A DNA stretch of 20,167 nucleotides from Spirochaetia bacterium (lineage in GTDB: Bacteria; Spirochaetota; Spirochaetia; Treponematales; Treponemataceae): the NCBI GenBank assembly GCA_900767955.1, contig CAAGBC010000044.1, positions 1-20,167 on the forward strand, read 5' to 3'. Shown in pieces: positions 1-6,021 of this stretch; the stretch's first letter is position 1, and each line of letters starts with the position of its first letter. Position numbers and translations under genes: made by a program. Under the pieces are notes generated by a model. It made no database searches, was not told the DNA's origin, and saw nothing but the letters and a program-made list of their open reading frames with translations.

Positions 1-22
1 CAGACGTGTGCTCTTCCGATCT
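1..22. other. Illumina adapter remnant (left end)
   Basis: The first 22 bases match the 3' part of the Illumina TruSeq read-2 adapter, ending in GCTCTTCCGATCT. Positions 3-22 are the exact reverse complement of the last 20 bases of the window. This is sequencing artefact rather than genome, and biological sequence starts at about position 23. Confidence 0.97.
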
Positions 23-695
23 TAAATATGTCTATACAACTTTCACCTAATGATGTAAAAGGAATATAACCTACAGTATCATTAAATTTGATTTGAATCC
101 ACAAATAATCTTTGTCTAATTCTGAACAATTTATATCAAGTATTTCAAAATGATTTTCTGGGGTTAATATACCTATTGATTCAGAACATTCAGACATATC
201 TGTTTTCACATTTATATCGTCTTTTACAAAGAAAGAATCATAGTATTTTACAGAATTACATGAATCTTCTGCTTTTAAAATTAATTCTGTATTATTATAT
301 GTTTCTAAAATCCACATATTTGTATCAATTTCGTTTTTGTATATTTTGGTACGATATTTATACAGAATTCTATTATCTACCTTTGTATTTTCTTCAGCAC
401 CTATCCAGATTTTTATAAAATCTATAGTTATTTCATTTACATCAATATTAATACTTGATAATTTTAGTAAATATCCAGATGAACTAAAAAACAAGGATAT
501 TTTATCTGGATATTCAAAAAATAATTCTGCAATTAAATATCCATTACTGTTATTTAACCCAAAATAATATTTTTTAAAAGGTATATTATATTCTTCAAAA
601 AAAAATGAAACTTTATTATCTACTATTTCTTCCTGACATGATATTGAAAATATAAATACAAATGTTAAACATAAAAACAGAATAATTTTTTTCAT
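23..695 (-). CDS. Putative lipoprotein with possible SH3-like C-terminal part, 3' end cut off by contig end
   Basis: An open minus-strand frame runs from ATG at 695 to the contig edge, about 224 codons with no stop. The N-terminus MKKIILFLCLTFVFIFSISC is a signal peptide whose Cys20 sits in a lipobox-like context (Ser-Ile-Ser-Cys), acceptable by spirochaete standards, so the product is probably a lipid-anchored envelope protein. The body is rich in Asn, Ile, Tyr and acidic residues and is not a family I recognise. Residues ~172-220 (ILTPENHFEILDI, then LWIQIKF and VGYIPFTSLG) resemble a bacterial SH3-like fold, which often binds peptidoglycan; this is a weak match. The ATG lies 2 bp after the stop of the upstream peptidase gene, with AGGA 10 nt before it inside that gene, so translation is probably coupled. 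A partner or immunity role towards the peptidase is inference only. Confidence 0.75.
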
Positions 696-697
696 AA

Positions 698-2548
698 TCA
701 TTTGTTCCTATTGTTCCAATATTGATATCCTAATCGATATTCCCAATGTAAATGAGGACCTGATGAATTCCCAGTATTTCCTACATTTCCAATTTGAGTT
801 CCTGCAGGAATATAACTTCTCCATAAATCATTTTGTGTAGCAGAATTTGAAAGATTATCAAGCATCATCATTGCAAATGAATTACTTTGAAGATGCCCAT
901 AAATAGATGTGTTGTTATTTCCAAATAATCTAACTTCATTTCCTGTATTTAAATTTAATGGATTATTTGAATTTACTGAATTTGAATATAAATATGCATC
1001 TATATTTGAATATACAGAATACCCTTCAACTTTATATGTTCCTAAATCAATAGCAAAACCACGAGGATTACCCCAACCGTGTGAACCATTAAATTCTCCA
1101 TTTTCGTCTAAATACATTGACTTTACTGTAAGTTTTGTAAGTTCATATGGAATTGGATTTAATATTCCTCCCTCACCCAAAGCATTATAAACAGGATTAT
1201 TATCATTGAAATCACCAGTCGTAATAATTTTATCAATTTCTTTAATTGCAGCTCTTGAATCATTAGAATCATATTGCATATTAAGTTTTTCGTTATAATA
1301 TGCAATCATATATTTATCGTATTGTTTTGCGTATTGATTAAAACCACTTACCAAATTTAATCCTTGTAAAGTTTCATTACTGATAAGTCCGTTTCCTAAT
1401 TCGTAATTTGTTTTAAATGTAGACAAAGCAACTTCCATACTTCCACCAAAATTTTCCCAAACTTTATCAGCATAATTCACTTGAAAATCATAGGCAACTT
1501 TAAACTCTTGAGAAGTCTCAAAATAAAAACTTTCATCATTTGTTCGATCAATGTCATATTTCCCAGTTTCAGAATTATACGTTAATATTTTTCCATTTTT
1601 AAAAGAAATGTTTAAACTATCTGATTCTAAAAAATCCTTTGCTTCTTCATATGAAATTTTCATAAACTGTGCATAAGAATCATATAATGTATTAGAATTT
1701 GAAAATTCTAATATTGTTCCATTCTCATCAACTAGATCAAATTGACCATCCCAAATTATGTTTCCATTGCTCAGTACTCTCCAATAATCCGCACTTGAAT
1801 CATAGGCTGCATTTACATAATCAGCAAACAAACCAGTATTTCCAGTATAAGCAGCATACATATAAGCATTTATATCGTTTTGTAAGTTTGCATCAGAAGA
1901 TATATGGTTAAGCATATCTTTTGTATAAAGTTTATCAATTGCCATAGCAAGAGCCATTTGAGTATGACCTGCGACAGCGTTTACAGTTTCTATGTATTGA
2001 CTTTGTTCATCGCCTACAATTCCATCTCGGTGGGCTTCATGTTGTAAAGTTAGACCTAAATCTATAAAACCTTCGTTTTGACTTGAATTTAAGTGTATGA
2101 TTTTTTGTCCGTTTTCATTTATACTTTGGGCTACTTCGCTTCCTGCAGCGTCAAATTTTAAGACGGTGTCGCCATTAATAATGCTATCTAGTTGTTTTTT
2201 AGCAGTTTTATCACCAAAGCCATATTGAGAACGTAGAGCATCTAAAGTTGTTTTGTCATATCCTGTTTTGTTTATTTGAGAGTTTTTATGTAACGACGAA
2301 GCCCCACTAATAGAAGATTTAATATTAGAGTAGCTAATATTAGTACCACCGTTCCCAATTTTAGAAGAAACGCCGTCTTTACCAAAGGTAAATTCAAGAA
2401 GACCACCGTTAATACGAGAACCAAAATCTGTAAGGTTTAAGATGTTAAAGGTTGCGTTTCCAGTAAAAGCAAAAGAAACAGCTGATGAAGCAAGTCCGCC
2501 TGCTAGGTTATTTAAATTTTTAAGACCTAAAGTTGTACCTATACTCAT
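698..2548 (-). CDS. Treponeme-type protein with C-terminal M23-like (LytM) peptidase domain
   Basis: 616 residues from the preferred ATG at 2548, which has a GGGGG ribosome-binding stretch 4 nt upstream. An in-frame ATG at 2608 would overlap dnaB and lacks such a site. Residues 1-80 are Gly/Asn/Ser-rich with no signal peptide or membrane segment. Residues 163-200 carry LTLQHEAHRDG, an IETVNA stretch and AGHTQMAL, which I recall from large treponemal Rhs/YD-like proteins. The last ~150 residues look like an M23 endopeptidase: GFAIDLG (Asp491), YGHLQ (His542) and GPHLHWE (His589, His591). The canonical first zinc ligand, a His four residues before Asp491, is Gly487 here; His480 lies further upstream. 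The likely role is peptidoglycan cleavage, possibly as a secreted or contact-delivered effector. The missing secretion signal suggests a C-terminal tip cassette. The peptidase call is moderate and the effector role is inference. Confidence 0.72.
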   Translation of the reverse strand: MSIGTTLGLKNLNNLAGGLASSAVSFAFTGNATFNILNLTDFGSRINGGLLEFTFGKDGVSSKIGNGGTNISYSNIKSSISGASSLHKNSQINKTGYDKTTLDALRSQYGFGDKTAKKQLDSIINGDTVLKFDAAGSEVAQSINENGQKIIHLNSSQNEGFIDLGLTLQHEAHRDGIVGDEQSQYIETVNAVAGHTQMALAMAIDKLYTKDMLNHISSDANLQNDINAYMYAAYTGNTGLFADYVNAAYDSSADYWRVLSNGNIIWDGQFDLVDENGTILEFSNSNTLYDSYAQFMKISYEEAKDFLESDSLNISFKNGKILTYNSETGKYDIDRTNDESFYFETSQEFKVAYDFQVNYADKVWENFGGSMEVALSTFKTNYELGNGLISNETLQGLNLVSGFNQYAKQYDKYMIAYYNEKLNMQYDSNDSRAAIKEIDKIITTGDFNDNNPVYNALGEGGILNPIPYELTKLTVKSMYLDENGEFNGSHGWGNPRGFAIDLGTYKVEGYSVYSNIDAYLYSNSVNSNNPLNLNTGNEVRLFGNNNTSIYGHLQSNSFAMMMLDNLSNSATQNDLWRSYIPAGTQIGNVGNTGNSSGPHLHWEYRLGYQYWNNRNK

Positions 2549-2585
2549 ACTACCCCCAACATACTTAAAATAGATTATTTTACCT

Positions 2586-3902
2586 TTATTCTTCCATTTT
2601 ATTTTCAAATTTTGTAAAACTGGAAAGGAATACTAAATCAACAGGTCCAGTTGCACCGTTACGCTGTTTTGCAACGATACACTTAGCATCTTGAACATGT
2701 TTATCTTCGCCAATTTCTTTTCTGTCACGATGCAAGAACATAACAATATCAGCATCCTGTTCAATAGAACCAGAACCTCTAAGTTGAGCCAAAGTTGGTT
2801 CACTACCTTCTGCATCACGAGAAACCTGACATAACGCAACAATAGGAATATTTAATTCACGAGCCAATGCTTTTAATGATTTTGAAATTTCAGAAACAAC
2901 TTCATAAACAGGAGCACCTTGATTTTCAGTTGTAATCAATCCTATATAGTCAATAAAAATAATTTTTATATCAAAGTTCATTTTCATTCTACGAGCAACA
3001 GCTCTCAATTCCAAAAGTTGCATATTTGGAGTATCAACAACATACAAAGGTGCATTATAACAACGACCAGCTGCATCTTGTAATTTCTGAAAGTCAGAAA
3101 TATTCAACATACCAGAACGCAATTTTCCACTTGGCAATCTAGAAACTTGAGCTAATAAACGCTGACCAATAGATTGGTATGACATTTCCAATGAAAAAAA
3201 TGCACAAGGTATTTTTTTATCAATTGCGATAGTTTCCATCATTGATAATGCAAAAGCTGTTTTTCCGATAGAAGGTCTAGCACCAATGATAATTAATTCC
3301 GAATTCTGAAAACCATTTGTCATTGTATCAAGACGACTAAAACCAGTAGGAATACCTGTAAGTCCTCCACTATTTTTATATCTTTGATCAATTATTTCTA
3401 TTGTAGAACTAATAACATCTTTCATTCCATAAATGCGAGATGTTTCATTATTTTCTGATAAATTAAAAATCTTTTTTTCTGCTTGTTCCAATAATACTTT
3501 ACTATTATGAGTTTCATCAAAAGCAGAAGCTCTTACATCAGATGAAAGTCTAATTAAATCTCGTCTAGTTGCTTGGTCTAAGATTATATCAACGTAATAA
3601 TTTATATTTGCACTAGTTGCAACTGTATTTGTTAAATCTGCAATGTAAGCATTTCCACCAGCTTGCTCTAATTTTCCCTGCTTTGTTAATTCATTAATTA
3701 ATGACAACATGTCTATTGCAACATTTTGCTTATACAAAGATAACATTGCTTCATAAATTAATTGATTTTGAAAAGAATAAAATCTATCAGGTCGCAAAAT
3801 TGTTGCTATTTCTGATATAGCTGCTGAATCAAAAAGTATTGCTCCTAATGTAGCTTGTTCTGCATCAAGATTATGTGGTGGTACTTTATCTTTTAAGTCC
3901 AT
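2586..3902 (-). CDS. dnaB: Replicative DNA helicase DnaB
   Basis: Hexameric 5'-3' helicase that unwinds DNA ahead of the replication fork and recruits primase. From the ATG at 3902 it is 438 residues, normal for DnaB; GGGAGG lies 7-8 nt upstream, and the N-terminus MDLKDKVPPHNLDAEQATLG is the classic DnaB opening. An upstream in-frame ATG at 3965 lacks a ribosome-binding site. The N-terminal primase-interacting domain covers about residues 8-110. The RecA-like ATPase has Walker A GARPSIGKT (207-215), SLEM (237-240), Walker B IIFIDY (Asp318), the RGSGSIEQDADIV motif (375-387) and the arginine-finger region KQRNG (412-416). No frameshift or intein is seen. It is the last gene of the rpsF operon and is separated from rplI by a hairpin that may limit read-through. 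Confidence 0.97.
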   Translation of the reverse strand: MDLKDKVPPHNLDAEQATLGAILFDSAAISEIATILRPDRFYSFQNQLIYEAMLSLYKQNVAIDMLSLINELTKQGKLEQAGGNAYIADLTNTVATSANINYYVDIILDQATRRDLIRLSSDVRASAFDETHNSKVLLEQAEKKIFNLSENNETSRIYGMKDVISSTIEIIDQRYKNSGGLTGIPTGFSRLDTMTNGFQNSELIIIGARPSIGKTAFALSMMETIAIDKKIPCAFFSLEMSYQSIGQRLLAQVSRLPSGKLRSGMLNISDFQKLQDAAGRCYNAPLYVVDTPNMQLLELRAVARRMKMNFDIKIIFIDYIGLITTENQGAPVYEVVSEISKSLKALARELNIPIVALCQVSRDAEGSEPTLAQLRGSGSIEQDADIVMFLHRDRKEIGEDKHVQDAKCIVAKQRNGATGPVDLVFLSSFTKFENKMEE

Positions 3903-3936
3903 AAATATTCCTCCCAAAATATATTTTAGACAATAA

Positions 3937-3962
3937 AGGCGTAACCAAAAATGATTACGCCT
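3937..3962 (-). terminator. Hairpin between rplI and dnaB, possible attenuator
   Basis: Two 10-base arms (AGGCGTAATC and GGTTACGCCT read on the minus strand) form a stem with one T-G wobble around a 6-base loop, followed on the minus strand by TTTATTG. The weak U-tract suggests a leaky terminator or mRNA-stabilising hairpin that would lower dnaB expression relative to the ribosomal genes. The effect is inferred. Confidence 0.55.
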
Positions 3963-3993
3963 CAAAAAACTAATATACTGAAACTAAAAAAAA

Positions 3994-4500
3994 TTATTCA
4001 GCTTTTGCTTCTGCAGAAGCTTCTGTTTTTTCAGCTACAGCTTCAGCTTTATCACCCTGAGCTTTTACAACAATTTTAATTTCTGCTGTCTGTGCTTCGT
4101 AAAGCTTAACAACTGCATGGTATGTTCCAACAGTTTTAATTGCAATACCAGGAAGATCGATTCTTTTGCGTTCGATTTCATATCCCTGTTTTGCAAGAAT
4201 ATCTGCAACAATATGAGTTGTAACTGCAGCATAAAGTTTACCATTGTTTCCAGCTGGCATTTCAATTTCGAATGTTGCTGCTTCAAGTTTTTCTTTCAAA
4301 CTCTTAGCATTCTGACGCTTAATTTCTTTGCGTGCTTCAATATCAGCTTTTCTTGCTTCAAAAATAGCAACTGTTGCTTCATTAAATGGCACAGCAAGGT
4401 TTCTTGGAAGAAGGAAGTTGCGAGCATAACCGTTAGCAACGTTTTTTACATCACCTTCTTCACCGAGTGATTTTACATCAACATTAAGAATAACTTTCAT
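3994..4500 (-). CDS. rplI: 50S ribosomal protein L9
   Basis: Large-subunit protein that binds 23S rRNA near the base of the L1 stalk. It starts MKVILNVDVKSLGEEGDVKN and carries the L9 signature GYARNFLLPRNLAVP at 24-38. A central charged helix (about 41-75) and a C-terminal domain (about 76-145) follow. It is 168 residues, against a usual ~150. The excess is an Ala/Glu/Lys-rich tail (about 139-168: KAEAVAEKTEASAEAKAE), which is low complexity and probably disordered. AGGAG lies 6 nt before the ATG. It sits 70 bp behind rpsR, and the gap holds inverted repeats that could mask this ribosome-binding site. Confidence 0.97.
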   Translation of the reverse strand: MKVILNVDVKSLGEEGDVKNVANGYARNFLLPRNLAVPFNEATVAIFEARKADIEARKEIKRQNAKSLKEKLEAATFEIEMPAGNNGKLYAAVTTHIVADILAKQGYEIERKRIDLPGIAIKTVGTYHAVVKLYEAQTAEIKIVVKAQGDKAEAVAEKTEASAEAKAE

Positions 4501-4506
4501 TTCAAG

Positions 4507-4561
4507 CTCCTATTATATTTTTAAGGGGTGGCGTCACCAGGAGTTGGATCGTCATCCCCTT
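4507..4561 (-). promoter_or_regulatory. Structured rpsR-rplI intergenic leader with possible ribosome-binding-site masking
   Basis: On the minus strand the arms AAGGGG (4556-4561) and CCCCTT (4523-4528) can pair. The loop contains CTCCT (4539-4543), which is complementary to the rplI ribosome-binding AGGAG (4507-4511). A small GGTG/CACC hairpin (4527-4538) overlaps one arm. These are mutually competing pairings of the kind seen in translational control of ribosomal proteins. Only the complementarity is seen; a regulatory role is inferred. Confidence 0.4.
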
Positions 4562-4570
4562 ATATTTTTT

Positions 4571-4894
4571 TTAGTCTGCAACAAAAGGAAGCAAACAAAT
4601 TGAACGAGCGCGTTTAATTGCACTAGCTAATTCACGCTGGTGTTTTGCACAAGTTCCTGTTATACGACGAGGAAGAATCTTTCCGCGTTCTGTTGTAAAG
4701 CGGCGAAGACCATCTGAATCTTTATAATCAATTTTTGCTTTATTTGCACAGAAACGGCAAACCTTCTTACGGAAGAAAGTTTTTGGTTTTCCACGACCAT
4801 TACCATCGTCGCGACCATCAGTTTCTACTGCAACTGCTTCATTCTGCATTTCTTTTTCGTCAAAATTTTCTGTATCTCTTGTTTCGTCTGACAT
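4571..4894 (-). CDS. rpsR: 30S ribosomal protein S18 with acidic N-terminal extension
   Basis: Small-subunit platform protein that binds 16S rRNA as a heterodimer with S6. The S18 core starts at about residue 40 (FFRKKVCRFC) and continues through DYKD, GKILPRRITGTCAKHQREL and SAIKRARSICLLPF. Cys46, Cys49, Cys82 and Cys100 make this the zinc-binding (C+) version. The 107-residue length exceeds the usual 70-90 because of an N-terminal ~38-residue stretch rich in Asp/Glu and Gly/Asn, probably disordered. The ATG at 4894 has AAGGGAG about 7 nt upstream. It follows ssb after 171 bp, a larger gap than elsewhere in the operon. Confidence 0.97.
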   Translation of the reverse strand: MSDETRDTENFDEKEMQNEAVAVETDGRDDGNGRGKPKTFFRKKVCRFCANKAKIDYKDSDGLRRFTTERGKILPRRITGTCAKHQRELASAIKRARSICLLPFVAD

Positions 4895-4996
4895 AAATTA
4901 CTCCCTTAAAGAATCAAGACAAAATCTTAATTCTTAGGATGGATTGTCTTTTTAAGTTGTTTACACAATAAAATCGTAAACATTGATGAAATAGGA

Positions 4997-5042
4997 ACAT
5001 TGCAACGCAAATGTAATTTCAAATAAAACAATAGTTTTATTT
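4997..5042 (-). promoter_or_regulatory. ssb-rpsR intergenic dyads
   Basis: The 171-bp gap between ssb and rpsR holds two inverted repeats. One is a perfect 9-bp AT-rich stem (5021-5029 with 5034-5042, loop AATA). The other is a 7-bp stem with one bulge at 4997-5014. Neither is followed by a convincing U-tract on the minus strand, and I see no clear promoter for rpsR here. They may be processing or weak pausing sites; the evidence is structural only. Confidence 0.3.
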
Positions 5043-5065
5043 AATTCCTAAATCATTATTAAAAA

Positions 5066-5554
5066 TTAAAACGGAATATCTTCAGGAAAATCACTTCCTG
5101 TATCACCAAAAGAATCTCCATAATCAGGCATACTCTGTGTTGGCATAGAAGGAATATCTTGTCTAGGTTGAAATCTAGGTGCACCCCCGGTCATCTGATT
5201 TTGACCGCCATCTGATTTTCCACCTAAGAGCTGAACATTGTTAGCAACGATAGAAACTCTACTGAATTTCTGACCGTCTTTTTCCCATCTGTCCTGCTTT
5301 AAATATCCATCTACAGCAATTTGTTTACCTTTTTGAAGATAAGGTTTTAGATTTTCAGCAGTCTTCCCCCAAATAGTAACATCAAAGAAGTTTGCTTCAT
5401 CAATCCATTGTTCCCCGTTTTTACGGCTTCTGTTGACAGCGATACTCACATTAGCTCTTGCCTGTCCGTTTCCAACATATCCGAAATCCTTTTCATTGGA
5501 GCCCAAATCCCGTGTCAAACGTCCAATCAAAAAAACGTGATTTAAATCTGTCAT
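5066..5554 (-). CDS. ssb: Single-stranded DNA-binding protein
   Basis: Homotetrameric protein that coats single-stranded DNA during replication, repair and recombination and recruits partner enzymes through its tail. The OB-fold covers about residues 1-110: NHVFLIGRLTRDLG, ANVSIAVNRSRK, ANFFDVTIWGKTAENLKPYL and KGKQIAVDGYLKQDRW. A flexible Gly/Gln/Pro/Met-rich linker follows (about 112-150). The acidic tip ends DFPEDIPF, the standard SSB partner-binding tail, so the gene is complete. Its 162 residues are normal. It lies 23 bp behind rpsF, with AGAGGT before the ATG. Confidence 0.97.
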   Translation of the reverse strand: MTDLNHVFLIGRLTRDLGSNEKDFGYVGNGQARANVSIAVNRSRKNGEQWIDEANFFDVTIWGKTAENLKPYLQKGKQIAVDGYLKQDRWEKDGQKFSRVSIVANNVQLLGGKSDGGQNQMTGGAPRFQPRQDIPSMPTQSMPDYGDSFGDTGSDFPEDIPF

Positions 5555-5577
5555 GTAGTAACCTCTAATTGTTTAGC

Positions 5578-5862
5578 TTATTTTTCTTCAAGTTTAACAA
5601 ACAGATATTTAAGAAGGTTTGCCTGAATCTTAAATGCTCTGTCAATTTCTGTAATTTTTCCAGGATTTAATTTTAGTGTGAAAAGAACAAAACGGCCTCT
5701 TTTCTGTTTTTCAACTTCGTAAGTTAAATCACGATCGCCGAATAATTCTTCTTTTTCGATTTCTGCACCGAATTGTGTAAGTGTATTACGAACTTCTTCA
5801 GTTGCTTTTTTTGACTTTTCTTCATCTAATGGGAAGATAGTCATTAATTCATACTTTCTCAT
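5578..5862 (-). CDS. rpsF: 30S ribosomal protein S6
   Basis: Small-subunit protein, partner of S18 on the platform. It is 94 residues, normal for the family. It opens MRKYELMTIFPLDEEKS, with the typical GDRDLTYEVEKQKRGRFVLF strand region in the middle and FKIQANLLKYLFVKLEEK at the end. It lacks the long acidic C-terminal tail of the enterobacterial protein. It is the first gene of the operon. AAGGAG lies 5 nt before the ATG, downstream of a ~50-nt leader with a stable hairpin and a promoter with both consensus boxes. Confidence 0.97.
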   Translation of the reverse strand: MRKYELMTIFPLDEEKSKKATEEVRNTLTQFGAEIEKEELFGDRDLTYEVEKQKRGRFVLFTLKLNPGKITEIDRAFKIQANLLKYLFVKLEEK

Positions 5863-5867
5863 AGTTT

Positions 5868-5910
5868 CTCCTTATGGACATATGGAAGCTCACCTGAGCC
5901 TCAAGGGGTG
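5868..5910 (-). promoter_or_regulatory. rpsF leader hairpin, possible ribosomal-protein autoregulatory site
   Basis: On the minus strand GAGGCTC-AGGT-GAGCTTC (5885-5902) forms a 7-bp stem with one G-T wobble. Just upstream, CACCCCTT (5903-5910) contains CCTT, which is complementary to AAGG of the rpsF ribosome-binding site (5870-5873), so the leader could fold to hide the start. S6:S18 complexes are known to bind their own leaders in many bacteria. Whether this leader fits that motif could not be tested here. Confidence 0.4.
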
Positions 5911-5917
5911 TTCTAAT

Positions 5918-5946
5918 ATTCTACATTTTTGTATTTTTATAGTCAA
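5918..5946 (-). promoter_or_regulatory. Sigma70-type promoter of the rpsF-ssb-rpsR-rplI-dnaB operon
   Basis: The -35 box TTGACT (5941-5946) and -10 box TAGAAT (5918-5923) are separated by exactly 17 bp on the minus strand. Transcription would begin near 5911, giving a leader of about 49 nt before rpsF. Confidence 0.85.
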
Positions 5947-5986
5947 GCATTAAAGGTTTCATTTTTAAACTACAATTTTTAATAAC

Positions 5987-6015
5987 TTGACCGTTAGAAA
6001 TCTGCAATATATAAT
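5987..6015 (+). promoter_or_regulatory. Sigma70-type promoter of the ankyrin gene, predicted leaderless start
   Basis: The -35 box TTGACC (5987-5992) and a perfect -10 box TATAAT (6010-6015) have a 17-bp spacer. The ATG starts at 6022, only 7 bases after the -10 box, so the expected first transcribed base is at or within a base or two of the start codon. No ribosome-binding sequence precedes the ATG. Confidence 0.85.
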
Positions 6016-6021
6016 ATAGAA

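Noticed and set aside
176..567. Short plus-strand open frames of 76-80 codons
   Set aside because: They lie opposite a long minus-strand frame with a signal peptide and lipobox, have no ribosome-binding sites, and read as Tyr/Leu/Phe-rich shadow sequence.
2549..2608. Upstream ATG at 2608 for the peptidase gene
   Set aside because: It would overlap dnaB by 23 bp and has no ribosome-binding site; the ATG at 2548 has a G-run just ahead of it.
4523..4572. Plus-strand terminator (AAGGGG/CCCCTT stem followed by a T-run)
   Set aside because: No plus-strand gene ends nearby, and the T-run is the complement of A-rich sequence just after rpsR; a role in the minus-strand leader is more sensible.
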